A stretch of 64,000 nt of DNA from Entamoeba invadens IP1 (Eukaryota > Evosea > Mastigamoebida > Endamoebidae). The stretch lies in NCBI RefSeq assembly GCF_000330505.1, contig NW_004443615.1, positions 162,603 to 226,602 of the forward strand. Direction: 5' to 3'. A model generated the notes under the pieces. It was not told the origin of the DNA. It made no database searches and worked only from the letters and a program-made list of their open reading frames with translations. Positions 19,936 to 30,262 of the stretch are shown piece after piece (position 1 is the stretch's first letter; each line of letters opens with the position of its first letter). Made by a program: the position numbers and the translations under genes.

Positions 19936-21549
19936 TTATTTGGTGGCAACAATTTTATTGTAGATCTGGTCCGTCAAACGTGCAACAAGTTCATTGTCTT
20001 GTTGGCACTTCTTAGTGGTACACTTAGTGATTTTCTCCATTTGCTTTGCAGTGTCTTGTAATATAAGATGGCATTTTTTAATCGCCTTTTTAGCGACTTT
20101 CTTTGGCTTCGCTACAGCCTTAACTACTTCCTTAGTTTGCTTTTCGACGGGACTCTCTTCCTTCTTCTCTTCCTTCTTCTTTTCCTTCTTCTTTTCCTCC
20201 GTCTTTTCCTCAGTCTTTACTTCCTTCTTCTCTACCTTCTTTAACATCTGTTTCATTTCTTTCTTTGGGATATCAGCGCTCTTCGCCATCTTCTTCACTT
20301 CCTTCACCATAATCTCTTTGACCATTTTCTTCGCCTCACTCTTTGGAACCAATTTCTTCAGAGCGGCCTTCAATTTTTTTTGAGCTTTTTGAATCACTTT
20401 GACGTCTCCTCCGGATTTCAAAATCGCCTTCTTCGCAATTTTCTCGGCTTTCTCAACAGCCTTCTCCACTTTAGTCGTCATTGCAACGGCCACTTTGTTT
20501 GTTTTCATCGCAAGTCTCAGCTTGCATTTCTCCTTCAGCAGTCTTTGAATCTTCAGCTTATACTCAAGCTCAAGAGTTCGTTCCTTATACATCGAGACGA
20601 TGTTCTCGTTGATTAATTGTTGTTTCAAAGCGTTGATTTGCCCTGTTATATCGGTATATTGACTCTTCATCTTTCGATATTCTCTCTTCAGTCCTTTCAA
20701 TTGTCTTCTGACGGTCTTCATCGCCTTACAAGAGCATGTGGCTGTCTTCTTATATGCCATTAATTTGATCTTGTTGATCTGTTCAGCAGCTTCTCTTAAG
20801 ACCTCTGCAATATACTTGACGGAGTATCTTCCTTGTATAATACCTTTCAACTTGTGGACCATTTCTTTCGCCTTCTCTTGTTGTTTCTCAGTGGTCGGTT
20901 GTTTAAGGTCGACTCTCTTTAAGATGGCCTCGTACTTTGGCAACAATGCCTGAGCAGCTTGTTTCTCGAGTTGGGCATTAATTGGTTTGCCGATGAATTT
21001 CTCTTTCTTGAAGTACTTAATGGCAGCACGAGCAGACATCTTGACTGCTTTCACTGCTTTGCGAGCTACACGTTTGACTTGTTTCTTCACTTGAACTTGC
21101 TTTCTTTTGACAACGGCTTGTTTTCGTCGTTGCGCGTTAAGACGGGCAAGTCTTGCTCGACACTTCTTACCTCTTCTTCCCTTTGGGCACTTTCTATTGT
21201 GTCTTCTTTTGTTATGTCGGCTATATCTTCTGTGGTGTCTTCTCCCCCCACGGCGGTGATGTCTTCTTCTTCCTCTCCATGATCTTCCGTGTCTTCTTCG
21301 TCGTCTATCTTCATCATCGTCGTCATCGGAGAGTTCGAAGTCATCATCATCATCTTCTTCATCCTCCTCTTCCTCATTATCTTCTTCTTCTTCGTCGTCG
21401 ATGTCAACTTCATCGTCTTCATCAGACGCGATTTCATTTTCTAAATTAAACTCATCCTCATCTGTGTCAAAAACGTCTTGGACTTCGTGGTCATCCTCGA
21501 CTGCTTGTACATAGGACAAACACAGTAATGCAAACAGTAAGAATTTCAT
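19936..21549 (-). CDS. Secreted, highly charged protein: acidic then Arg/His- and Lys-rich, 537 aa
   Basis: A clear signal peptide (MKFLLFALLCLSYVQA, cleavage after residue 16) is followed by three blocks. Residues about 17-80 are almost wholly Asp/Glu. Residues about 81-130 are Arg/His-rich, with runs such as RRRRRHGRSWRGRRRHHRR. From about 131 to 525 there is a Lys-rich helical region, much of it likely coiled coil, with few cysteines (CPKGRRGKKC, CSC, and CTTKKCQ near the end). There is no membrane anchor, so it is probably secreted or stored in vesicles. I know of no family with this layout. The polar charge pattern suggests self-assembly or binding to a polyanion such as nucleic acid, polyphosphate or glycan (inference). 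Coding is secure, as codon use fits host genes across the length. Confidence 0.85.
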   Translation of the reverse strand: MKFLLFALLCLSYVQAVEDDHEVQDVFDTDEDEFNLENEIASDEDDEVDIDDEEEEDNEEEEDEEDDDDDFELSDDDDDEDRRRRRHGRSWRGRRRHHRRGGRRHHRRYSRHNKRRHNRKCPKGRRGKKCRARLARLNAQRRKQAVVKRKQVQVKKQVKRVARKAVKAVKMSARAAIKYFKKEKFIGKPINAQLEKQAAQALLPKYEAILKRVDLKQPTTEKQQEKAKEMVHKLKGIIQGRYSVKYIAEVLREAAEQINKIKLMAYKKTATCSCKAMKTVRRQLKGLKREYRKMKSQYTDITGQINALKQQLINENIVSMYKERTLELEYKLKIQRLLKEKCKLRLAMKTNKVAVAMTTKVEKAVEKAEKIAKKAILKSGGDVKVIQKAQKKLKAALKKLVPKSEAKKMVKEIMVKEVKKMAKSADIPKKEMKQMLKKVEKKEVKTEEKTEEKKKEKKKEEKKEESPVEKQTKEVVKAVAKPKKVAKKAIKKCHLILQDTAKQMEKITKCTTKKCQQDNELVARLTDQIYNKIVATK

Positions 21550-22473
21550 ATAATATATTATTCAATTCCAGTTCTTGTCCGAACCTCCCTTTTTACTATT
21601 TATTTAACATTTATTAACTATCTTTTTACTATTTTCATACTCTTTTTGTGGTGTTTTTGATTTCATCGGGTTGATGTGCATTTCTGCTTTGAAGAGTGTT
21701 TTTTTTTTAACTGCACGATTTTATATAAAAAAAATTCGTTGACTTTTTTAACAGTGGTAATACACATTTTTTTTTGCGGCAAAAAAAGTGGGTCTGTTGA
21801 TTTATCTTTTTCGAGTTCTTCATTTTTTGTCCTTCTGAATTTCAATATTTTTGTGGTTCATAACACTAGTTGATTTTTAATTGATTTTTTATTCTTTATT
21901 AGTTGTTTTATAATTTGTTTCGATTTAACTTTTGTAAAACGGTGTGTAATTACTTACATGTGAAATCCGTTTAAATATGTGTTTGTTTTCTTCCCGATTT
22001 GTAGCGTATTTTTTTGTGTTGTATTTCTTGTTTTTACAAACAGAAAACTTAAATTGATTATAATTTTTGAATTAAATTAATAAGACTAATATTTAAACTA
22101 ATTTGATTATAAAAACAAATCTATTTAAGATGGTGTGTAACAAATTATTTTGTTTAAAATTTGATTTGTCCTCTTGTTTTTACTTCTTTTAATAATCGTT
22201 TTACCAAATTTTTTCTAATAAATTTTTTTTAGTATTGAAAACAAAAACATTTTTTTAATTATTTGTTGTGAAGAGTTGGAAATTATCATTGTTATTATAT
22301 TTATAATTATAATTTAATAGTATTAAATTAACTATTATTATTTAATATATTATTTATATATTAAATAAAATATAGTAATATATCTAATATACTATAATTA
22401 TTAATTAAATACCTCTATTACTCAGTAATTAATAATAGCATTTTAATACTATTTTAACTAATAAAAGAACCTC
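21550..22473. other. Intergenic region, strongly T-rich on the plus strand
   Basis: About 0.9 kb between two minus-strand genes. It includes the promoter of the secreted-protein gene and the 3' end of the formin gene. Long T runs (for example near 21700-22260) make up most of it. I see no gene. Confidence 0.45.
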
Positions 22474-25032
22474 TCACTTATTTGAAGTAGTTTTTTTGAG
22501 GAATTGTCGACCAATTTCACCCGATCTAATCTTTTCGATGATGTCGAGCATAAGATCTGTATCTTTATCTGATCCGCCGACCTTATTAATTCTCATTCTT
22601 TTCATTTGGTCATAAGCGTTGAGTCTGTTGATAGCTTTAGACATCAACAAATTAGCGTGGAATGAAGCGAGTATTCCGAAGAATAGGCGAGTGTCAACGA
22701 CGTTTTGTATTTGTTGAGAGAAGAAGCACCACGATATCAATGTAAAGAAATTGGACAACACATCTTCGCCATATTGGATGACGTCCATAGCTTTACTTTT
22801 GACTCTTCCGACCTCAGCGGTGACGACGTTCATATCTTCTTCACTCAATTGGTTTAATTCGTCTTTCATTCTTTCGACTTCACTCACCACACATCGAGCC
22901 TTTTTAATTTCTCCCTCCAAATCAGTCAAAGCTGCTGTTTTAACATCTCTGAGTTCATTCAAAAACACTTTAATTTCTTTACAGTTCTTCACTAACACGT
23001 CGAGCATAGTTTCTCCCGTCTGTACTTTCATGTTCTTAAACAACAATAAAGAAGACATATCAAACCCTTCATTGGAATCATACAACTGCAGTTGCCCATT
23101 ATAAAACGACACACCAGAAAAGACTTCCTTCAATGCACTACTCTTCTTCAACACTCGAACACCATGCTCAACTGTAGATACCTTCTCACGTATCTCGTCC
23201 ACCGCCTTCTCGACACTTTTGATTTGCGACCAGACTCCTATCTTTTGTAAGATGTTCTTACTCAACGCAATTCGTTTCATTAGCGTCTCCGGGGGGTTCA
23301 ACGCTTGCGCTGACATCAGCTGGAACGCCTCCGCCTCAGTCGGAAGTGCCTTCTTCAGTAAGTCGAACGTCTTTTGGTCAAAGGCCTTTGAGTACATTAA
23401 AGTGAATGCCTCATACAATCTCGACTCACTCGGTTGTTTAGAGTACAACACGGACAAAGCGACGAGTTTCTGAGCGTCGACGATGTATGAGAAGTTTGTT
23501 ACGGTGACTTCTGAGACGAAGATGGTCTTTAGTTGTTTTTCTCTGACATGAGTGATTTTCATGTCGTCCCAAATCGTTGGTTTCTTTGGGTTTGGTGTGA
23601 TCACAAGTCTTCTCCAAGGTATTCGAATGACTTTTTCTTGGGGTTCTAATTCAGCCTTTCTCAATTCGACTTTTTCTGTTGTCTTTGGTTTTGTTTTTCT
23701 TGTCTCAAGGAATTTTGTTGTTCGGACTTTGTCGCGGGGAGTATTAAAAGTTTGTTGGGAACGCGTGAGCATTGGTTGCTTAATAGCAGTGGCTTGTTTC
23801 TCTTCAACTGTCTTATTTAATTCTGCTTTCTCTTGTTGGACACTATCTAACAGCACTTTGTATTTCACCCACTCTTTGCGTAGCTCATCTTCAGACATTG
23901 TGTTCATTGCTTTGAGGATATCTTTTCTTAAAAGACTTTGTTTTAGAGGTTCGATCTCTTTTTCAATGGCATCAATGTCGTTTTTAACGGCATCAAACTC
24001 ACTTCGATACGTCGGCAATTTACTGTTCATGTCTCTAATAAGATCATTCAAAGTGTTTAACTCCTTTTGTTGAGCTTCATTGTCTAATTTTAATTTACGC
24101 ATTCGTTCCATTTCTTTGTCTATGGTATTCGCTAGTGACTTCTTCCCTTTAATGATTTCATCAGAATAGAAGTATTTCTCTAATTGATTGATTTGTTCTT
24201 TTAACTCATTCTTGCACGCCTTGTTCTTTAAATCGACAAGAATGTGGTGGACGCTTTGGTATTTCAATTTCATACGAATGCCATATTTCTTGTCTTGTGG
24301 GGCTACTTTCAGTATTCCATTCAGTAAAGTGATGGCATTTCCAACTGTTTCGATGTCATCAGACTTCATCAAATTAACAACATTCGCTAAAGGCAATTCG
24401 TTTCTTTTGCTTGCTCGTTCTTTAACCGCATTCCATAGCATTTGGAAGCCACCGTAGTGAATTGCTACAAACAGTAAATCAAGGGCTTGTCGGCATGCGT
24501 TTGCTACAACACCCACATCAACCAATGAGAATAGGAAATTGATCATGTTCTCGTTGCTCACACACTTCTGCATCCCTGAGTCAAAACTCATGACGTTTCT
24601 TAAGAGGACTAAGCCATATGCTTGAACATTCCCTTCACACTTGGTCACCTTTTCTAAGATCACGTCCATCCCTCCAAGTCGAGCAAATTCGGCTACATAA
24701 CTTGGTATTGTAGTCTTCCCTCTCATTTGAAAGAATATCCTTTTGACCTCTTCCACATTAGTGGCTTTTAAAAGTTGGTCATAAGCAAGTCGAGCGGAAA
24801 ATTCTGGGGCATAGTCCAGTTTCAATATATTTCCATCTTTAATACTTCCTATCGTTTGGTCCGTGATAACGCCATTTTCTAAAAACAGTGCGCACTGATC
24901 ACTATCTTTCACATTCCCTTTTTCACAAAGTTCATCCACCAGCTTTTGTATAGGACTGGTGGGGTCGAGTTTGTAAGTAAATGTTGTTTCTGGACATCGT
25001 GGAACCTCCACAGATATATTTACGCTCAGCAT
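22474..25032 (-). CDS. Formin (FH2) with ELMO-like N-terminal region, 852 aa
   Basis: Actin-nucleating formin. Residues 1-80 form a ubiquitin-like fold candidate ending DGNILKLDYAPEFSARLAYDQLL, which parallels the start of ELMO proteins. Residues 80-290 are armadillo-type, with VVNLMKSDDIETVGNAITLLNGILKVAPQDKKYG closely following the ELMO pattern in pieces. A coiled coil spans about 300-415. FH2 runs about 468-830, beginning IRIPWRRLVITPNPKKPTIWDDM and containing the actin-binding block with IVDAQKLVALSVLYSK. There is no proline-rich FH1 segment between coil and FH2, so profilin-actin feeding should be absent. A Rho-family GTPase is the likely regulator, through the N-terminal part (inference). 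The gene is divergent from the pogo-derived gene. Confidence 0.85.
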   Translation of the reverse strand: MLSVNISVEVPRCPETTFTYKLDPTSPIQKLVDELCEKGNVKDSDQCALFLENGVITDQTIGSIKDGNILKLDYAPEFSARLAYDQLLKATNVEEVKRIFFQMRGKTTIPSYVAEFARLGGMDVILEKVTKCEGNVQAYGLVLLRNVMSFDSGMQKCVSNENMINFLFSLVDVGVVANACRQALDLLFVAIHYGGFQMLWNAVKERASKRNELPLANVVNLMKSDDIETVGNAITLLNGILKVAPQDKKYGIRMKLKYQSVHHILVDLKNKACKNELKEQINQLEKYFYSDEIIKGKKSLANTIDKEMERMRKLKLDNEAQQKELNTLNDLIRDMNSKLPTYRSEFDAVKNDIDAIEKEIEPLKQSLLRKDILKAMNTMSEDELRKEWVKYKVLLDSVQQEKAELNKTVEEKQATAIKQPMLTRSQQTFNTPRDKVRTTKFLETRKTKPKTTEKVELRKAELEPQEKVIRIPWRRLVITPNPKKPTIWDDMKITHVREKQLKTIFVSEVTVTNFSYIVDAQKLVALSVLYSKQPSESRLYEAFTLMYSKAFDQKTFDLLKKALPTEAEAFQLMSAQALNPPETLMKRIALSKNILQKIGVWSQIKSVEKAVDEIREKVSTVEHGVRVLKKSSALKEVFSGVSFYNGQLQLYDSNEGFDMSSLLLFKNMKVQTGETMLDVLVKNCKEIKVFLNELRDVKTAALTDLEGEIKKARCVVSEVERMKDELNQLSEEDMNVVTAEVGRVKSKAMDVIQYGEDVLSNFFTLISWCFFSQQIQNVVDTRLFFGILASFHANLLMSKAINRLNAYDQMKRMRINKVGGSDKDTDLMLDIIEKIRSGEIGRQFLKKTTSNK

Positions 25033-25395
25033 CTCTTTTAATAGTTCTATACATGTTGTAATGCCTTATTATAGTCTTTTGAAAGTAACCAAAGAACATG
25101 AAACATGGCATTTCATTATACAAGTTGTGCTGCTTTCATTTTACTATATATATATAATACTTTTATTAATAAACAATGATTTTATTTGATTGTGGTAAAC
25201 TGTCGTAATAAATGCTGTTGTTTTTAAATGTTTTAAAAAATTTTTAAAAAATTCAAAAACGACTTCTCATGTTATTGGAATAATACTTTTAATAGTTTTT
25301 TAATTGTAAATTTGTAGTTTTTATTTTGAAGGAAAAAGATAAAACCACTTGATTGTAACCCTGTTTTTCTTTTATTGCAACTTGAAAAGACGAAA
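25033..25395. promoter_or_regulatory. Divergent intergenic region (formin / pogo-derived gene)
   Basis: These 363 bases must contain two promoters. The stretch is A/T-rich with a TATATATAT run near 25147. No reliable motif assignment is possible. Confidence 0.4.
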
Positions 25396-27348
25396 ATGTC
25401 AGAAGAATTCCCGACGAATCCTTTTAACAGTCAAGAAGAACACGTGTACATCATTACTTCACTACATTTTTCTGAGTTAATTGCTTCCAAATTATTAATA
25501 GACTGCTCTGCTTTACCCGAGAGTGCTCTTCCGAAGATCCCGGAGACGACAAAGACGTATAAGACGTTAAAGCCACCCGTCCCAACACTCGATGCGCTTC
25601 GAACGAATTACAACACAAGTAGTCCTGGAGACAAGTACACCAAAAAAGACATAGAAAATGCAGGACATCTTTTAGTACAGCTTGAAATGAATCCTCTCTT
25701 ATTCAATCAAGTGAGTTTGAGAGCACAAGTTGGCTTTATTTTCAAGAATTATGGGAAAACGTCATTTTGCACGGATAGGTCATGTGCTGTTTTATTAGGA
25801 ACAAGTCACGGGAGAGTTAATAAAGACAAGAAGTGTAGTAGAAGTGACGAACAGCATGGAAGGAAGTGTGTTGGTCGTCCATATGTTGTTAAGCCGTTGA
25901 CTCTTTTAGTCCTTCAAAAGTTTGTTCGATACGTGTTAGACCAGAAATTTGCAATTACAATGGGCTCTTTAATGGAAGTTATTAAAACAGTGCAACACAA
26001 GTACATCTCACGGGACACTCTCAGAAAGATTATAACAAAGGACTTCAATTTAAAAATGGTCTCTGGAACTCCTAAGCCATTTTGTGGTCTTACAGTGGAG
26101 CCTATAGATATCATCAACAACTATATTTCACTTTCAAAGTACAACACCACACGAGCTTGTTTAGTCTTTAATATCAGTGAAATTTCTCTACAAGATGATG
26201 TCTGTGAATTAGACAAAAAAGTGGAGATCATGTTACCTAAGAGTGTCGACACAGACACCATCAAAGTTGGGATTGGAAAGGTCCCCAAAAGGATTTCAAT
26301 GCTCACAATGACGAGTTTGGACGGAAAGAGTTGTTGTACTGCATTTACTGTATTGAAGGACACGGTTGCTTTAAGTGTAGCAAAAGAGTTTGACCACATC
26401 ACTTTCATGAAGTCTGAGACGGGATACGTCACACAAGAGATCTTTGAGATGTGGGTGTTGAACTTTGTCTTAAAGACAATCAGCGCAACGAAGACACAAC
26501 TGGGACTCTCTCAGAAAGAGCCCAGTCTTATTCTTATGTCTGCGGGTGTTCATACACTTAACACTCTGAAACGCCATTTTAACATCAACAACATCTTTGT
26601 TCACACTTTCCACGAAAGTACAGAGAACGTCGTCGACCCGTTTAAGTTGTGTCTTTATGAAGCAAAAATGGGTTTGCATATGACAAACACTTCGATGAGA
26701 GAATGCGCGAAGTTGAATGTTATTAAAGACTTGTTGTCGACTTTGTGTGAGAAAGAAGTCAATTTGTCGAAGGGGAGGACTCCACTCTATTCTGATGCTC
26801 AAAAAATAGTCTTTGGTAACGTTCTTGGGACCTTTGGACATTCTGGAATACATAAAATGATAACTGAGTCTTTTGAACAGAGCGGGATAGTGACGCGTTT
26901 TACTACATTGGCTTGGAGAATGTATGTTGATGTTAGTAGTTCGCAGAGATTTATAAGTCGCTTTAAGAAGTATTATGATGAGTGGGTCGAACCAAATAAG
27001 GATTTGAAAGACATGTTAACACCACCTGTTAACGACGCCGAAACACTTCCCGTTGTTGTTCCATTTCAAGAACGCTCAATAGAAGAAAGGTTGAAGGTAC
27101 AAATCAAAGAGCTGAGAGGTGTCCTTTCTGGGTATGAAAATATCAAAACTCGAATAGAGCAAAGTGGTGAAAATAACACACCACAAAATGCGGGAAATCT
27201 ACTCACAACACATTTGCCTTTACTTAAACCAAATTTGAAAATTGAAAATCTGAAAATTATGACCGACTTGGATGAAAGAGATTTGAAGGACCTTGTCTTC
27301 GAGCCTATTAAAGAAAATCAAAGCGATGTCGAATTCCATGATATGTGA
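25396..27348 (+). CDS. Pogo/Tigger transposase-derived host protein, catalytically dead, 650 aa
   Basis: The start is the ATG before SEEFPTNPF; the TTG seven codons earlier is rejected. Residues 155-430 align by eye with the broken pogo transposase at 52.7-54.2 kb. CVGRPYVVKPLTLLVLQKFV matches its VGRPSLLKKEQKEEVQKFIE. FNISEI matches YNLDEV. LILMSAGVH matches VLIMDGFKTH. VDPFKLCLYEA matches CQPLDLCVFSA. All three catalytic aspartates are changed (to S261, S382 and K417), yet the frame is open over 650 codons with host-like codon use. This is what a domesticated, non-transposing DNA-binding protein (as in CENP-B, JRK or POGZ relatives) looks like. An N-terminal cysteine pair region (C125, C130, C147, C158) might bind metal. 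The C-terminus (about 555-600) is coil-like. Confidence 0.75.
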   Translation: MSEEFPTNPFNSQEEHVYIITSLHFSELIASKLLIDCSALPESALPKIPETTKTYKTLKPPVPTLDALRTNYNTSSPGDKYTKKDIENAGHLLVQLEMNPLLFNQVSLRAQVGFIFKNYGKTSFCTDRSCAVLLGTSHGRVNKDKKCSRSDEQHGRKCVGRPYVVKPLTLLVLQKFVRYVLDQKFAITMGSLMEVIKTVQHKYISRDTLRKIITKDFNLKMVSGTPKPFCGLTVEPIDIINNYISLSKYNTTRACLVFNISEISLQDDVCELDKKVEIMLPKSVDTDTIKVGIGKVPKRISMLTMTSLDGKSCCTAFTVLKDTVALSVAKEFDHITFMKSETGYVTQEIFEMWVLNFVLKTISATKTQLGLSQKEPSLILMSAGVHTLNTLKRHFNINNIFVHTFHESTENVVDPFKLCLYEAKMGLHMTNTSMRECAKLNVIKDLLSTLCEKEVNLSKGRTPLYSDAQKIVFGNVLGTFGHSGIHKMITESFEQSGIVTRFTTLAWRMYVDVSSSQRFISRFKKYYDEWVEPNKDLKDMLTPPVNDAETLPVVVPFQERSIEERLKVQIKELRGVLSGYENIKTRIEQSGENNTPQNAGNLLTTHLPLLKPNLKIENLKIMTDLDERDLKDLVFEPIKENQSDVEFHDM

Positions 27349-27812
27349 TATCTTAAACTATTTGTTTCTAATTTTTTATTGTTTTTTAAAGTAATTAACG
27401 ATTATTGATAAAACATTAATTATTATTGGTATCGGAATATATTTTGGTGTTTTTTTACTAAAAATCATCAGGATATTTTTTTATTTTCCGATAAAATGGT
27501 ATTGTTGTATTATAACTTATTTTATTATAATTTATTTTTCATTAAAAATTTTACTATTATATTATTAGTTAAATTTATAATTATTTTTACTATCTAATTA
27601 CTAGTTAATTTTGAATATGTTTGATTAAGTGAATTTTTATTAAAATTATTGTTATTTTAACTTATATCTATCAAATTACTATTAAACTAATAATCACCTT
27701 TAAAATACAATGTATTAAACAAATAGTTTCAAAATAGTATTTTCACCAATAAATAATGTATTAACAAATAAATTAAATTATACTTTGAAAAGAACTTGAA
27801 AATTGAGAGGCG
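27349..27812. other. Intergenic region, AT-rich
   Basis: About 460 bases between two plus-strand genes, nearly all A/T. It includes the terminator of the pogo-derived gene and the promoter of the NT-C2 gene. Nothing else is visible. Confidence 0.4.
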
Positions 27813-29648
27813 ATGTTTTCTCGGAAACGTAATACAAAAGTCTTTACCTTTACTGTTGAAATACGTGAGATTACTGGTCTTGACAAAGTGAACAACCGAG
27901 TAGTGTTTATGAAGTGGTGGCGTGGGTCGAAGAAGAAGAGTGGGACGTTGAAGATGGTGTTAGTGAATGAAGGCTGTGCAAACATCAACTCACGGTTTGT
28001 GTTTGACACTCGACTTCTCCAAAATGGTGATTCATTCAAGAAGAAAGAATTAATTCTCTCGTTAGTAGCCTCACAGTGTAAAATAGCGAAGGAAGAGGTG
28101 ATCGCACGAGTCCGAATCAATTTGGCCGAGTATTGCAGATTTGAGGAAAAATTGTTTAAGTGTAATTTCGACGATGGTCCGCTGCGATATTCCGAGGCAA
28201 TCATATCGATTTTCTGTGCCGAGAAGAACTCGTTTGTCACACTTGCTTTTCAAGACAAATTCTACATTTTATAATAAATTAACTAATAACAAACTATTTA
28301 TTGTGATGAAGCAAGAGAGTCTTACCGAACAGGTCGGTGTCGTCGCCGTACAGTATAGTTGTGAGTGAGGGTGCTTCTGCCGCGATTGAGAAGCGAATTG
28401 GGACTTCACATGTTTCGATGCAATCAGAAACGTCGCAAGAGACTTCCTTTCGCGAAGACACCAATTCGATAGGTGAATTAATGCGGAGACTTGATGACTT
28501 AAAAGATCAGTTTGAAGCCAACGAGAAGGCTTTAGACGAGTTGGATCAACAAATCACAACATTAAAAGTTGAAAAAGACGAATTAGAGAAAGAGGGGCCA
28601 TCAGTGACGAACTCGGAGTTCCAGTCCCAAGCGGATTACTTATTCCTCATTGATGGAGTGATGTTAAATAATGACATGTCCTTTGATGGGAATAACTCGA
28701 CGATGTCAAATATCATTTGTTCGCATATTGAAAACGACGAGTTGTTTATAGAACCCGACTTACACGTGTTAGCACGACTGTTTGAAATTATTAACGGCAT
28801 CATCCACTTGTCTGGAGGGTGTCCGAAGAGATTGTGTTTTTGGCTGTCGACGGTGTTGCGTGTGTATGCGTGGACTTGTATGAGTAAAACGCGACTTACA
28901 ATGGACCAAACGATATTCGACAAATTCCGCGCGATCATGGAGAAGTGTGTGTCGGGGATATTAACTGCTCTGACGGACTTCTCGAATGCAAAAACAACAC
29001 TTTTTGAGGATCTCTTCTTTAATGTCAAATCGAAAAATAAGTCTGAGGCCGTGTTAAACCCCGTGACCACTGTTTTGAAGTGTATGAAAGAGATGAAAGT
29101 CGACGAACTGTTTGTGAAAGAGTACGTCAACCTCTTCTTTTCTTTTTTGGACAAACAACTCTTTGTTTATTTACTCAGAACGTGTCCAAAAATCACACAA
29201 GACATGGTGATGAATGTCGTCATCAAAATGGAAGAAACAAATCGGCTTATACTCGGGTCAAATGATATGAAGCGATTCGAATACGTCAGCAAAGTCGTCA
29301 AAATTATCCCACTCAACATCGACTCCTTCCAACCCGCTGAATTATTCGCACAAGGAAATCCTTTAATTCTCCCACACTCAATGGTAGATTTGGTCAAAAA
29401 AATCTACCCACAACCGTTTGTTCTGTGTTCTATTCGAATTTTATTTGTACAAATGGAGTCTATCATGTGGCATCTAGGTATAGTTCGGTTACTAGTAAAG
29501 AATAGTATTTATATTTAGCAAGAAGGCAACGATGACAAAATTGGTCGCTGCTCTCCCTCCAGTAAGAAAAGTTACTGTAGTCGACCCATATGCACAGGTC
29601 TCTTTAGGTACCGCAATCTTTCAAAATTTCATCTTCAAACAAAATTGA
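27813..29648 (+). CDS. NT-C2 and DIL-like domain protein (3 exons), 543 aa
   Basis: Exons are 27813-28231, 28333-29415 and 29519-29648. The introns of 101 and 103 bases both begin GTTTGT and end CAG and TAG, with matching phases. Unspliced, the three frames would be separate, each starting or ending implausibly. Residues 1-139 form an N-terminal C2 (NT-C2) domain as in EEIG1/EHBP1, with KVFTFTVEIREITGLD, FVFDTRL and ARVRINLAEYC. A short coiled coil follows (about 180-225). The remaining helical part resembles a dilute (DIL) domain, with FLDKQLFVYLLRTCP and a closing segment SMVDLVKKIYPQP. NT-C2 domains bind membranes, and DIL domains bind cargo or GTPases in myosin V and afadin. A membrane-to-cytoskeleton adaptor is likely (inference). 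Confidence 0.75.
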
Positions 29649-30262
29649 ATTATGTGTCTGTCTATTCCTCTACTTTGTTTCATAATATAGTATAGTTTTT
29701 TTAACTACATATTTACTATTTTTTTTATCTGTTGTATTAAATTTATATATTAATATATTTATAAAATATAATATAGAAAATAGTATATATTATAATTTGA
29801 TTGAAAACTAGTTTATTTTTGTTAACTAGAACCATCAGAATTTGGTTTGAATTGGCTAAACTACAAAAACCTATAATAGAAACCTATAGTATAAATTATT
29901 TCTATTACAACATCTTGTTATTATATCGGAAAACCACAATTATAAAAATAATACTCGTATACAAGAAATGGAAGTATTAGATAATTGAATAACCGATAAA
30001 ATCATTTGAAAACTTTTCACACCATTAACATTTTGACAAGATAGATTTGATTGATAGTAATATTTAAATTATAATAATTTAATTTCCATACAACTGTACA
30101 ATAACATAATTGAATAATAATAATAAAAATACAAACGAGAAACCTAATAAAAAAAGTCAGAATGTATAAATTGTTTATTGATTGAAAAAAATCAAATGAG
30201 TAGAAAAACGGATTTTTTTGAGTAGAAAAAAAGAATAACAACAAACTCATTCTTTTATTGTG
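29649..30262. other. Intergenic region, AT-rich
   Basis: About 600 bases between two plus-strand genes. It is A/T-rich and includes the RapGAP promoter. A short minus-strand open frame here is low-complexity and not believed. Confidence 0.4.
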
